DNA from: Phycisphaerae bacterium
Lineage (GTDB): Bacteria > Planctomycetota > Phycisphaerae > Phycisphaerales > SM1A02
Reading direction: 5' to 3'
Assembly: GCA_018663565.1 (NCBI GenBank)
Contig: JABJQE010000177.1
Location: 1 to 23,364, forward strand
DNA length: 23,364 nucleotides
This document shows, piece after piece, positions 1 to 7,811 of this stretch (its first letter is position 1; each line of letters opens with the position of its first letter). Made by a program: the position numbers and the translations under genes. The notes beneath the pieces were generated by a model. That model made no database searches and was not told the DNA's origin. It worked only from the letters and a program-made list of their open reading frames with translations.

Positions 1-1242
1 ACGAACGATTCGACCCGTTTCGCTACTTCCCCACCCCTGTACCCAGTCCGAGACGTATACACGTCCGTCCCAGCCAACCTCGACGTCAGTACACAAGATG
101 TTCTTGACGAAGGGGTGAATGTCCACCACTTCAAACCCGGCACCGTCTGGCTCGACTCCGAATGCCAGCACACTGCTGTGCTCTGGACTACCCCGAAAGT
201 CGCATAAGAGAAATCGATTGTCGTATCGATCGGGCATGCCAGTACCTGGCAAGTACGTCAGCCCAGATGGACCACTGCCGATGTACGACAATGGCGGCAA
301 CGCCCATGCGGGCCGACCTGGATGATCCATCTTCCACACTGCCTCTTGCACCCACGGGCCTCGGTCGTTATCGCCATTGAGTGTTTGATAGGCCATATCC
401 CAGCCGGTTTGGCCGCCCTCAGCAATGTACACAACGCGGGCACGATCTTCAGAGTCTGAGTTGTTATCGCCGGTGAAGAGGTATCCATATTGATCGAAGG
501 CAAGTTCCTGTGGATTTCGCAGCCCGCGATAGAAGACTTCAATATTGGACCCGTCTCGCTCACACCGGAAGACCGCGCCACTGTGTGGATCTTCAAGCAC
601 GCGGCCATCTGGCAATTCGAGGTGATACCCGCGGTCACCGATTGACCAATACATACGGCCATCAGGTCCGAGACGCAATCCGTGCATATCGTGCCCACGT
701 AATGCGACGCGGACACCGAATCCGCGTTGCAAAGATTCTTGTTCATCGGCCATGCCATCATCATCGGTGTCCCGCAGGCGCCACAGGTGCGGGATATTGG
801 TGTACCAGATGTCTCCGTCGATGGCGATAAGACCCGATCCAGTTCCGTCAAGCACTTCATCAAATGGCCCAGCAAAGCGAATGCGCTCATCCGCCACGCC
901 GTCGCCGTCGGTATCCCGCAGCCGAACAATCTCATCAGCCCACTCACGATAAAAGTCGACTCCGTTCTCTCGTTTGTGCGCCCATTTCTCAAAGACAAGG
1001 AAGCGATCGTCAACAGTGCGAGAGGCGAGGTCGTCAACAAGCCAGAACGGCGAGTTACGATTATCTTCGACACCGCGATCCTGACGCTGCGTCTCACCAA
1101 CGAAGATGGTTCCATCTTCATCGAAACAGAATGCCACTGGATCAAAAATCGTCGGGTGCTCGGCCCACGTCTGGATAGAGAACCCTTCCGGGACGATCGG
1201 ACCTTCGGCTCCAAGCGTCAGCAGTAGCACTATAGGCAGCAT
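1..1242 (-). CDS. Partial PQQ-type 'membrane-bound dehydrogenase' beta-propeller protein (Piru_Ver_Nterm-like)
   Basis: The reading frame is open from an ATG at 1242 to the left edge (414 codons), so the C-terminus is missing. The first ten residues (MLPIVLLLTL) form a short hydrophobic signal-like segment followed by GAEG, which suggests export. The body reads as a sugar-dehydrogenase-like beta-propeller: a GFSIQTWAEHP opening, acidic Ca-binding type repeats DTDGDGVADE (about 110-119) and DTDDDGMADE (about 158-167), then HGLRLGPDGRMYWSIGDRG and a RNPQELAFD blade. Near the edge is YVSDWVQGW, typical of the end of this domain. In planctomycetes and verrucomicrobia such proteins usually continue into HEAT-like and cytochrome c domains, which would lie outside this window. 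The substrate cannot be read from sequence, and no specific PQQ-binding residue is claimed. The gene stands apart from the polysaccharide genes. I am confident of the family, less so of any catalytic activity. Confidence 0.85.
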   Translation of the reverse strand, partial: MLPIVLLLTLGAEGPIVPEGFSIQTWAEHPTIFDPVAFCFDEDGTIFVGETQRQDRGVEDNRNSPFWLVDDLASRTVDDRFLVFEKWAHKRENGVDFYREWADEIVRLRDTDGDGVADERIRFAGPFDEVLDGTGSGLIAIDGDIWYTNIPHLWRLRDTDDDGMADEQESLQRGFGVRVALRGHDMHGLRLGPDGRMYWSIGDRGYHLELPDGRVLEDPHSGAVFRCERDGSNIEVFYRGLRNPQELAFDQYGYLFTGDNNSDSEDRARVVYIAEGGQTGWDMAYQTLNGDNDRGPWVQEAVWKMDHPGRPAWALPPLSYIGSGPSGLTYLPGTGMPDRYDNRFLLCDFRGSPEHSSVLAFGVEPDGAGFEVVDIHPFVKNILCTDVEVGWDGRVYVSDWVQGWGSSETGRIVR

Positions 1243-1406
1243 GAACTCAGCTCTTTCTCCCCCGACTATTCAGGCATGGAGTGTATGGGCAGCCGAGGCT
1301 GATTTGCGTTCTGGGACCTTCGGTGTTTCTCGGCATGTTTCCTGCGGATGGCTTTACATCCCGCCGATAGCAATTTCGTCACGAACCCGGAAGGAAATGG
1401 ACTCGC

Positions 1407-1805
1407 ATGAGCGTTGTAGATCGATTGGCACTTTCGAGGTGCTGTGCCCTGTTTGGTGGACTCTCTTGGGCATGCGCGGCAGTCATGGTCATTGCCGCTT
1501 CAATCATTCTCGGACGCCTTGCGGCGGTGCCTGGTGTCGGCACAGATACGCTTGCGGCCGGCGTAGCCCCCACTGCAATGGTGGCTACGACCGAGATTGC
1601 GGGGCACTCCATCAGGACATTCGCCGTAGCCACAGCCGCATTTGGCATTCTTGCAGTTGGTTCGGTTGTGGCGGGCCTGGGCCTTGCAACGGGCCGGCGA
1701 GTGCTGCGGGCTGGCGGAAAGAGCCCTCTCTTAACCGCCGGGCTTGTCAGTTCAACGGCCTATCTCGCTGCCGTTGGTGGTGTGTTCATTCGTGCTGTGA
1801 TGTGA
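1407..1805 (+). CDS. Small hypothetical membrane protein (132 aa)
   Basis: No family is recognised. The protein has about three or four hydrophobic stretches: roughly residues 11-36, 58-66, 70-95 and 106-130, rich in Ala, Gly and Val, with a short basic linker (GRRVLRAGGK) before the last one. This suggests a small inner-membrane protein. The ATG has an AAGGAAA-type purine stretch about 12 bases upstream, a weak ribosome site. It lies divergent from the dehydrogenase and ends 14 bases before the convergent porin gene, so it fills the gap neatly, which supports it being real. A longer overlapping plus-strand frame that starts inside the dehydrogenase gene is a shadow. The role is unknown. Confidence 0.5.
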   Translation: MSVVDRLALSRCCALFGGLSWACAAVMVIAASIILGRLAAVPGVGTDTLAAGVAPTAMVATTEIAGHSIRTFAVATAAFGILAVGSVVAGLGLATGRRVLRAGGKSPLLTAGLVSSTAYLAAVGGVFIRAVM

Positions 1806-1819
1806 TCCGGTCATGCAGC

Positions 1820-3199
1820 TCAGAACATAATCGTCGTGCGCCAACCGAGAATGACCGAGCCACTTATGCCTGCCTCAACATCCCTCACCACCTGTATGAC
1901 GGGTCCTGTGTGGGTTGACTTTGTCATCTGTACACGCCAGTACCACTCCAGCATGTAGTGCTCACCCGGCGAAATGGCAAGATTCGCCGATTGACGTCCT
2001 AACGCGGTGATCTTTGCATACTCCAGTGCAATGCCGGTCTGACATGATTTGAGTCCAAAGGGCTCCGTCATGGCAAGGCCTGCAGACACCGCGAAATTCG
2101 ATACGGTCACATCATTCTGCCCCCAGCCCGCTCGAACAAATGCTGTTGCGTGATCTGCAATTGCTTGATCCATATTGAAGGTCAATCCCATACCACCAAT
2201 ATTCCCAGCCCCCATTGGGTTGGGAATGGCGTTGTACCACGCCATCAAACGAAGATGGCCCTCACGAATCTTTCCGCCAATTTCAGGATAGATGCGTTGA
2301 TCTCCCTCAAGCATGGTCAGTAGATGCGCCCACCCGAGACCATCAAACCCCTTCGTCGCGCCGGTGCTCGCTGAGTTCATGGTCCCACCACGCAGCGTGA
2401 AATCATCACCAAAGTCAACGCTTAGCACGCCACCAAATCCACGCGATGGAAACGGATCGGTCAGGCTCTGATTGAAGTCCAAGGCCATGAACCCACTAAT
2501 AGGATCGTACGCCACGGCGTTGCGATCAAAGTAAGCCGTTCCACTAATCTTACCAACGCGAAGTCGAATCGTGTCCTGATTGAATGACTGCTGCCAGTAC
2601 AGGTTTGTGGTCAAATCGGGGCCAACGAGAATGTTGTTGACGACCGACGGATCACCAACGCCGGACCCCATGTAGGGCTGGAGCGGCGTTCCAACGCCAA
2701 CGTTGTTTTGAAGAACAAAGATGACCTGACCGTAGTCGCCGTCTTTGTGCCACAACGTCAAACCCATGGACACCGCTTCCCACAAAATGGACTTGGCGTG
2801 TGGAGCTCCGTCCACAACCTCGCTCGCGTGCTGATACGTCCAAGCAGCCATCGGTGAGAACGACAGTGATGCCTGATCGGTCAGGTTCTTGCGAATCGAA
2901 TCGAAGAGATTTTGCAGTGGCTGCGCCGGATCTTCTGCAAAGAGTGGTGTAGTACTTACTGGGTGATCAACGACCGGATACCGGTCGGTGGTGCTGGGCA
3001 TCATGCGTTCACTCACGCCAGCCTTCTCGGCCTCTTCGAAAGTCATCAACAAGCCTGTGGATTTGTCGTGCATATGAGCCTGCCGCTCGATGGCCTTTGA
3101 GGTTGGGTCATCGGCCCCGTACCCTGGACCATCTTGAGCCTGAACAAATTGACCGAAGCCGGCGATAACGACAACTGCAAAAGGTGCGATGCGCTTCAT
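1820..3199 (-). CDS. OprB-family carbohydrate-selective porin
   Basis: This 459-residue protein is predicted to form an outer-membrane beta-barrel for passive uptake of sugars or other small solutes. It has a classic signal peptide (MKRIAPFAVVVIAGFGQFVQA, cleavage probably near residue 22), many alternating, glycine- and aromatic-rich strands, and a C-terminal phenylalanine (WRTTIMF) as expected for barrel insertion. The last 50 residues contain GEHYMLEWYWRVQMT and a PVIQVVRDVE segment, which follow the 'E-yYr-qlt ... P-iQ ... G-R' pattern of OprB proteins. The length fits that family. Between the signal peptide and the barrel is a charged, partly disordered stretch (about residues 25-80). 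It is divergent from an MFS transporter, 81 bases from that gene's preferred start, so the two may form one uptake module: porin in the outer membrane, transporter in the inner. The substrate is unknown. Confidence 0.8.
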   Translation of the reverse strand: MKRIAPFAVVVIAGFGQFVQAQDGPGYGADDPTSKAIERQAHMHDKSTGLLMTFEEAEKAGVSERMMPSTTDRYPVVDHPVSTTPLFAEDPAQPLQNLFDSIRKNLTDQASLSFSPMAAWTYQHASEVVDGAPHAKSILWEAVSMGLTLWHKDGDYGQVIFVLQNNVGVGTPLQPYMGSGVGDPSVVNNILVGPDLTTNLYWQQSFNQDTIRLRVGKISGTAYFDRNAVAYDPISGFMALDFNQSLTDPFPSRGFGGVLSVDFGDDFTLRGGTMNSASTGATKGFDGLGWAHLLTMLEGDQRIYPEIGGKIREGHLRLMAWYNAIPNPMGAGNIGGMGLTFNMDQAIADHATAFVRAGWGQNDVTVSNFAVSAGLAMTEPFGLKSCQTGIALEYAKITALGRQSANLAISPGEHYMLEWYWRVQMTKSTHTGPVIQVVRDVEAGISGSVILGWRTTIMF

Positions 3200-3206
3200 G
3201 CGCGAT

Positions 3207-3232
3207 ACGGTAGCAAAGACCTCTGCTATCGT
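3207..3232. promoter_or_regulatory. Inverted repeat between divergent porin and MFS genes (candidate operator)
   Basis: ACGGTAGCA (3207-3215) and TGCTATCGT (3224-3232) are inverted copies of each other with one mismatch in nine, separated by 8 bases. The repeat starts 8 bases upstream of the porin start and about 50 bases upstream of the MFS start. A dyad with centre spacing of about 17 bases in a short divergent promoter region is typical of a repressor or activator site. No regulator gene is next to it, so the binding protein is unknown. An RNA hairpin in the porin leader is the alternative. Confidence 0.4.
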
Positions 3233-3242
3233 GCGACTGAGG

Positions 3243-3263
3243 TGGCGGTCTAATACTCCGCCA
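3243..3263 (+). repeat. Short inverted repeat just before the MFS gene
   Basis: TGGCGG (3243-3248) and CCGCCA (3258-3263) are a perfect inverted repeat around a 9-base AT-rich spacer (tctaatact). The first in-frame ATG (3263) overlaps the right arm, whereas the better start at 3281 lies beyond it with its ribosome site free. It could be a leader hairpin or a second operator half. Six base pairs is short enough to occur by chance. Confidence 0.3.
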
Positions 3264-3280
3264 TGAGAAAGGGAGCCCCG

Positions 3281-4615
3281 ATGGGATCATTCACATCAAG
3301 ACTCAACCGCGGGCACTGGTATGGGTGGCTCTTCTGGGGCGCGGCAGCCGTCTTCTTTCTCTATGAATACTTTCTTCGGGTTTTGCCGAGTGTCATTCTC
3401 AAGGATCTCGGAACCGCCTTCAAAGCAACACCCGTTGAGCTATCCGCAGCTGTAGCTGTGTACCTGTGGGTGTACTCCCCACTTCAACTGATCGTTGGCG
3501 CCCTCTTTGACAGGTACGGGGCCAAGTTCCTCGTGTCCGGGGCAGCGCTCATATGCGGCGGTGGCGGCTTGCTCTTTGCTATGGCCGATGGACTGACTGG
3601 AGTTGCGCTCGCTCAAGCATTGATTGGTACCGGGTCAGCATTTGCCTTTGTTGGTGCTGTGTACGTTGCCACGGTGTGGTTCCCACCAAGCCGACTGGCA
3701 CTCATTGCAGGCATCACAACAGCTGTTGGCATGCTCGGCGAGATTATTGGCCAGACACCCATGGTGGACGCTGTTGCTGCGTTTGGTTGGCGAGACGTTG
3801 TCATGGTGACAGGCTGGGTTGGGGTTGCCATCGCCGTCATGTTGTTCATCTGTATCCCACCCCGCCCCGACTGGTTCAACGACCGCTTTACCGGCGAAGA
3901 AGACCAGAAATACAGCATCTTCGGCGGCATTCTTCACGTACTCGCAAGTTGGAAACTCTGGGTGGTAGGTCTGATCTCCGCGATTCTCTTCCTGCCACTG
4001 AGCGTTGTGGCTGCCTTATGGGGCAACACCTTCATGGAAATCGCCGGCGCCTACAACGCCGAGCAAGCGAGCTTTGCAACCATCATGCTCGCGATTGGCT
4101 GGCTGATTGGCTGCCCGCTTGCCGGCGTGGTGTCGGATCGCATCGGCTCTCGAAAGTGGCCGCTTCTCATTGGCAGTGTCGGCGGCGGACTATGCATGTT
4201 CATATTCCTATGGCCGAGCTTCCTCGGATACTACGGATTGTTGGCCTTGTTATTTGTTGGCGGACTGTTCACAAGCGTGCAAGTCATTTGCTTTGCTGTC
4301 GCGATGGAACTCTCGCCCAAATCGCTACGTGGTACAGCCACAGCATGCACCAACTTCATCACAATGCTCATAGCTGCTGGTATTCAAGTCGGCATTGGCT
4401 GGATTCTGACCGCAGAGATGACGATGCCAGCGGTTCACCGTGGACAAAAGCATATTGCCAAGACTGCCGACATGATCAAGAATTCTACGCCTGAAGAGTT
4501 TCGGTGGGCCATTGCCATGGTCCCGGCACTATTCGTCGTGGCATTCGTGTTGTGCTTGATTCTTCCTGAAACTGCCCCGGGCAAGACATCTACACAGGAA
4601 AATCCTACGCCTTGA
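3281..4615 (+). CDS. Major facilitator superfamily (MFS) transporter
   Basis: About 445 residues with twelve hydrophobic segments in two halves, typical of MFS secondary transporters of the inner membrane. The first half carries the signature loop between helices 2 and 3, here GALFDRYGAKFLVSG, and the second half has the matching GVVSDRIGSRKWPLL. The central charged loop falls near residues 205-225. I chose the ATG at 3281 because GGGAG sits 5 bases upstream; the in-frame ATG at 3263 has no such site. The N-terminal HWYGWLFWGAAAVFFLYEY segment resembles anion or organic-acid transporters of the GlpT/ACS kind, but the substrate cannot be assigned. The 3' end overlaps the convergent dehydrogenase gene by 11 bases. 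Its divergent neighbour is a porin, suggesting a joint role in solute uptake. Confidence 0.85.
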   Translation: MGSFTSRLNRGHWYGWLFWGAAAVFFLYEYFLRVLPSVILKDLGTAFKATPVELSAAVAVYLWVYSPLQLIVGALFDRYGAKFLVSGAALICGGGGLLFAMADGLTGVALAQALIGTGSAFAFVGAVYVATVWFPPSRLALIAGITTAVGMLGEIIGQTPMVDAVAAFGWRDVVMVTGWVGVAIAVMLFICIPPRPDWFNDRFTGEEDQKYSIFGGILHVLASWKLWVVGLISAILFLPLSVVAALWGNTFMEIAGAYNAEQASFATIMLAIGWLIGCPLAGVVSDRIGSRKWPLLIGSVGGGLCMFIFLWPSFLGYYGLLALLFVGGLFTSVQVICFAVAMELSPKSLRGTATACTNFITMLIAAGIQVGIGWILTAEMTMPAVHRGQKHIAKTADMIKNSTPEEFRWAIAMVPALFVVAFVLCLILPETAPGKTSTQENPTP

Positions 4616-5978
4616 CGAGCCGGCCAGCGACCGAAATGCCGGCCATGGCATTTCGTGTATCAACGATGAGCGACGCATGGTCACCAATGATGGTCCAATC
4701 AATCGCATCATGATTGGTCACGATCAGCACCGCATCGGCAGCGGCAAGATGCGCCGCGTCCAACGGTACAGATGACAGATCGATCGCGTGTCGCTTCATC
4801 GCAGGGAAGTTCGGACAGTGCGGATCGTGATACGAAACCTCGCAGCCGCGAGCCTGTAATTGTTCAATGATCGGCGCTGCTGGCGTCTCTCGGATATCAG
4901 AGACGTTCGGCTTGTAAGACACACCAATCACCATCACACGTGACCCAGCAGTGGCGTCGCCAAGCTCAAAGCAGACGCGATCGACCACGTGGCTTGGCAT
5001 GGCCGTGTTGATTTCACCGGCCAGTTCGATGAACTGGGTCTCACCACCGCACTGCTTGGCACGCCATGACAGATAGAATGGATCAATTGGAATGCAGTGT
5101 CCACCGAGGCCGGGCCCCGGCCAGAAAGCCTGAAAGCCAAATGGCTTTGTAGCGGAGGCCTTGATGACCTCCCACACATCAATGTCCATCTTCTCGAAGG
5201 CAAGTTTGAGCTCGTTGACCAAGGCGATATTGACGCAGCGGTAGACGTTTTCGACGATCTTTGCCGCCTCAGCAATTTCCACCGACGACACCGCGACAAC
5301 ATCGCAAACAACTCGTTTGTAGAACTCGCAAGCCAGCTCGCAAGCGGTTTCATCGATGCCCCCGACGACCTTGGGAATGGACGCTGTTTCGAAAACAGCA
5401 TCGCCCGGATTTTCTCGTTCGGGACTGTACGCCAGGAAGAAGTCGACACCGCACGTCAATCCGCCAGCCTCCAGAATCGGCAGCATGACTTGGCGTGTTG
5501 TCCCTGGCCAAGTGGTCGACTCAAGGACGATAAGCATCCCGGGCTTGAGCACCTTGGCGACCATTTCGGTGGATTGAATGACGTATGAGAGATCAGGTGT
5601 GCGATCCTCACCCAACGGGGTGGGGACACACAACACGACAATGTCGCAGTGCTTGATGTCTGCTGGGTTCACCGTCGCCGAAAACCGCTCCGCCGATGCC
5701 AACTCCCGAAAGGGGTCATCCGCTAGGTGCCCGAGATAGCTGCGCCCGGCAATAAGCGATTCGATCTTGGATGGATCGACGTCAAACCCGCAAACGCCGT
5801 ACCCGGCCCGGTTCACCGCGCAGGCCAAGGGAAACCCCACATAGCCCATGCCGACGATGGCGACCGTGGCTGTTGAGTTCACTATTCTCTGCTGGACCTC
5901 AGTTTTCAATTGGTTGTCAATCGTCGTCGCTTGGGGTGTCACAATAGAAGTCTCCAGTTCGAACGCACCAGAATACAC
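4605..5978 (-). CDS. UDP-sugar 6-dehydrogenase, WbpA/WecC type (makes a uronic acid)
   Basis: This enzyme oxidises C6 of a UDP-hexose or UDP-N-acetylhexosamine to a carboxylate, using two NAD+, in the cytoplasm. The NAD Rossmann motif is GMGYVG (about residues 43-48). Further landmarks are LCVPTPLGEDRTPDLSYV (about 117-133), the central helix EAAKIVENVYRCVN (about 237-250) and the catalytic cysteine in GPGLGGHCIPIDPFYL (Cys about 295). The C-terminal substrate domain has GVSYKPNVSDIRETPA. These fit the WbpA/WecC group (UDP-GlcNAc or UDP-ManNAc dehydrogenases) better than plain UDP-glucose dehydrogenase, but the substrate is inferred. The longest frame begins with GTG at 5978; a GTG at 5942 has GGAG 8 bases upstream and may be the true start, since the Rossmann fold begins well after it. 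It is the first gene of the polysaccharide locus and is transcribed away from the rest. Confidence 0.9.
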   Translation of the reverse strand: MYSGAFELETSIVTPQATTIDNQLKTEVQQRIVNSTATVAIVGMGYVGFPLACAVNRAGYGVCGFDVDPSKIESLIAGRSYLGHLADDPFRELASAERFSATVNPADIKHCDIVVLCVPTPLGEDRTPDLSYVIQSTEMVAKVLKPGMLIVLESTTWPGTTRQVMLPILEAGGLTCGVDFFLAYSPERENPGDAVFETASIPKVVGGIDETACELACEFYKRVVCDVVAVSSVEIAEAAKIVENVYRCVNIALVNELKLAFEKMDIDVWEVIKASATKPFGFQAFWPGPGLGGHCIPIDPFYLSWRAKQCGGETQFIELAGEINTAMPSHVVDRVCFELGDATAGSRVMVIGVSYKPNVSDIRETPAAPIIEQLQARGCEVSYHDPHCPNFPAMKRHAIDLSSVPLDAAHLAAADAVLIVTNHDAIDWTIIGDHASLIVDTRNAMAGISVAGRLVKA

Positions 5979-6371
5979 GCCAGTATGCGGGTGCGATAGC
6001 TCATGACCGCACTACTTACGCATCGCCTTGAACACAAAAAACCATCTACTCGACCACTTGCGAACAAGAGTCACTGCGGCCTTGCCGGTCGGCATCGCCC
6101 ATCTCAACCAGACTCGATTATAATACCCCGCCGTTAGCTCGCACCGTAGGCTTCCAGATCTAGCCAATAGAAAATGCCCACCATTCGCGATCTGAATTGT
6201 GAAGGTGCGACCCAATACATTGAGGCGGCCATACAATTGGACAGAGTCAAAATCACGAGTAAAATCTATAGGTGCTACCGCTGACACCATTCTGCTTGAA
6301 CCAGGTTCGACGATCACAAATACGTTTAGGCTTCTATAGGAAGATCAACGACGCATACACAGGAATAGTCC
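5979..6371. other. Gene-poor stretch between the dehydrogenase and the flippase
   Basis: About 390 bases lie between the divergent dehydrogenase and flippase genes. The stretch is visibly richer in A and T than the genes around it. The only sizeable open frame is the uncertain minus-strand ORF at 6012-6317. I see no tRNA, terminator or convincing sigma-70 promoter. The promoters of both flanking genes presumably lie here. Confidence 0.4.
6012..6317 (-). CDS. Uncertain small hypothetical protein (about 100 aa) or gene remnant
   Basis: The frame starts with GTG at 6317 (an in-frame ATG follows at 6290) and ends at 6012, 34 bases before the GTG start of the downstream dehydrogenase, in the same orientation. 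The protein is not recognised. It has alternating hydrophobic and polar residues in the middle (SVQLYGRLNVLGRTFTIQI), suggesting beta strands, and a basic, aromatic C-terminus (VRKWSSRWFFVFKAMRK). There is no clear ribosome site. It could be a real small gene co-transcribed with the dehydrogenase, the C-terminal remnant of a lost polysaccharide gene, or chance. Confidence 0.3.
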   Translation of the reverse strand: MIVEPGSSRMVSAVAPIDFTRDFDSVQLYGRLNVLGRTFTIQIANGGHFLLARSGSLRCELTAGYYNRVWLRWAMPTGKAAVTLVRKWSSRWFFVFKAMRK

Positions 6372-7658
6372 TTGCCTAAAGAACCGCAACTACGAACGCA
6401 AGCCAAACCCACGCTGTTGATGCGGTGGTCGCTTGTAGGGGTAGTTGTAAACCGAGGACTGTCAGTGATCAGTCTTGTTCTACTGGCACGAATTGTAGGC
6501 GCTGAATCGCTCGGGATTTGGGCCTTTGCCACAACCATTTCCGCCTTGGTAGCAAGCATATCCAATATCGGAATGCACTTGGATGCTCAGCGATCGGTTA
6601 ATGGACGGTTAGTCAGTCCAGATGGTCGCCGACGAGTCTGGATTGTACTCATGGCAATTGGTGTTGCCGGTACTAGCATCGGATTACTTGCGGGATTGGC
6701 AACTTCAAGATTCGAGGTGGCTACAGCAGTCCCGCCCCACATCTGGGTGGCAACAATTGCACTTATCGGCCTAGGCTTATCTGCTAACAACTTCGCACAC
6801 CGCCTGTTGATCGCGAGAGAACGTGTCGCGCTGGCATTCATCGCTACAGATGGTTTACGTCACACCGCGTTCATATTGATCGTGTACTTAATGAGCGTCA
6901 ACATCCCACAACTCCTCTGGGTATATGGTGCCGCTTGTGTTGGGACCGCGATGGTGGCGTGGCTTCTACTGCTTATGCTTGAGCCGACAGTCATACTGGG
7001 ACCAAAATCGAAACTGCCCGTTATGGAAGCTGTTCGGTCAGGAACAAGCGTCTTGTCCGTGTCGATCGTGTTCTCGCTGCGGCGGCAGGGCGATGTTCTA
7101 CTGCTTGGTGCAATGCTCACAGATGTTCAATACGCCATCTATTTTGCAGCCGCACGAGTTGCACAAATGGTCGCAATGGGAATGGCATCTCTCGCGGACC
7201 CACTCGGGCCGCGGATCGGATCACAGTACATTGATGGCAACATCAGCGATGCTCAAGATACGATCTCAACTGTGACCAAGAGATCGGCCGCCTTGACCGT
7301 AACCATGGTCGGGGTGCTTCTACTCACTGGCAGTTGGGTTCTGCAGTTGTTTGGACCAGAATTCTCTGCTGGATACTGGGTACTCGCTTTCCTGTCTACA
7401 GGACTGCTTATGCAAGCTCTCCTCGGACCGACCGGCATGATCCTGCAGTTTTGTGGCCACGCTTGGCGCTGCGCAAGCATTGAGGGCCTCTTAGCAGTAC
7501 TCGGCCTGCCCCTTCTCTGGGCCGCAACCATTGTTGCCGGAATCAATGCCACTGCGGCTGTTGCCGGAGGGATCATGATTCTATGCGCCGCCTTCGAGGC
7601 TCGGGCAATCTTCAAGCTCACATCGCTGCGAAGCTGGCTACCAATCCCATCTCGCTGA
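6372..7658 (+). CDS. Wzx-like polysaccharide flippase (MOP superfamily)
   Basis: About 428 residues, almost entirely hydrophobic helices, with the usual N-terminal pattern of polysaccharide flippases: a short basic tail, then RWSLVGVVVNRGLSVISLVL and LLARIVGAESLGIWAFATTISAL, the helix 1-2 region common to Wzx/RfbX proteins. About twelve transmembrane helices can be counted. The family moves undecaprenyl-diphosphate-linked oligosaccharide units across the inner membrane. Its place among glycosyltransferases and a Wzy-type polymerase supports this. The start is a TTG at 6372 with AGGA 8 bases upstream; the first in-frame ATG (6420) lies at codon 17 without a ribosome site. Sequence similarity in this family is low, so the name wzx is not given as certain. 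Confidence 0.8.
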   Translation: MPKEPQLRTQAKPTLLMRWSLVGVVVNRGLSVISLVLLARIVGAESLGIWAFATTISALVASISNIGMHLDAQRSVNGRLVSPDGRRRVWIVLMAIGVAGTSIGLLAGLATSRFEVATAVPPHIWVATIALIGLGLSANNFAHRLLIARERVALAFIATDGLRHTAFILIVYLMSVNIPQLLWVYGAACVGTAMVAWLLLLMLEPTVILGPKSKLPVMEAVRSGTSVLSVSIVFSLRRQGDVLLLGAMLTDVQYAIYFAAARVAQMVAMGMASLADPLGPRIGSQYIDGNISDAQDTISTVTKRSAALTVTMVGVLLLTGSWVLQLFGPEFSAGYWVLAFLSTGLLMQALLGPTGMILQFCGHAWRCASIEGLLAVLGLPLLWAATIVAGINATAAVAGGIMILCAAFEARAIFKLTSLRSWLPIPSR

Positions 7659-7729
7659 ATAAATACCCACGGCGGTGTGGCGCAGGACGGTACTCGTTCA
7701 TCACAGCTATGATATAAATATTCGCATTT

Positions 7730-7735
7730 TATAAT
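7730..7735 (+). promoter_or_regulatory. Possible -10 box upstream of the methyltransferase
   Basis: The 153-base gap after the flippase holds a very AT-rich patch (about 7708-7738) with a perfect TATAAT at 7730-7735, giving a start site near 7742 and a leader of about 70 bases. No good -35 hexamer sits at the right distance. The patch stands out sharply from the surrounding sequence, so a promoter for 7812 onward is plausible but unproven. Confidence 0.3.
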
Positions 7736-7811
7736 ATAGGGCCTCTCAGTTCAGCCAGATAACAGAGTTAGGACCACATAAGTCGACCAAAGAACTGTGG
7801 AACAGCAATAA

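Noticed and set aside
258..1214. Minus-strand open frame of 318 codons
   Set aside because: It is out of frame with the beta-propeller dehydrogenase, which runs without a stop over 1-1242 and shows clear family motifs. This frame gives a low-complexity, Ser/Arg-rich product.
1106..1918. Plus-strand open frame of 270 codons
   Set aside because: It begins inside the dehydrogenase gene, crosses the small membrane-protein gene in another frame and runs into the porin gene. Its product is rich in Cys, Trp and Arg, typical of a shadow.
3553..4494. Plus-strand open frame of 313 codons
   Set aside because: It lies within the MFS gene in another frame; the product is rich in Arg, His, Cys and Trp.
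4934..5449. Minus-strand frame of 171 codons inside the dehydrogenase gene
   Set aside because: Shadow of the UDP-sugar dehydrogenase, whose catalytic motifs are in the other frame.
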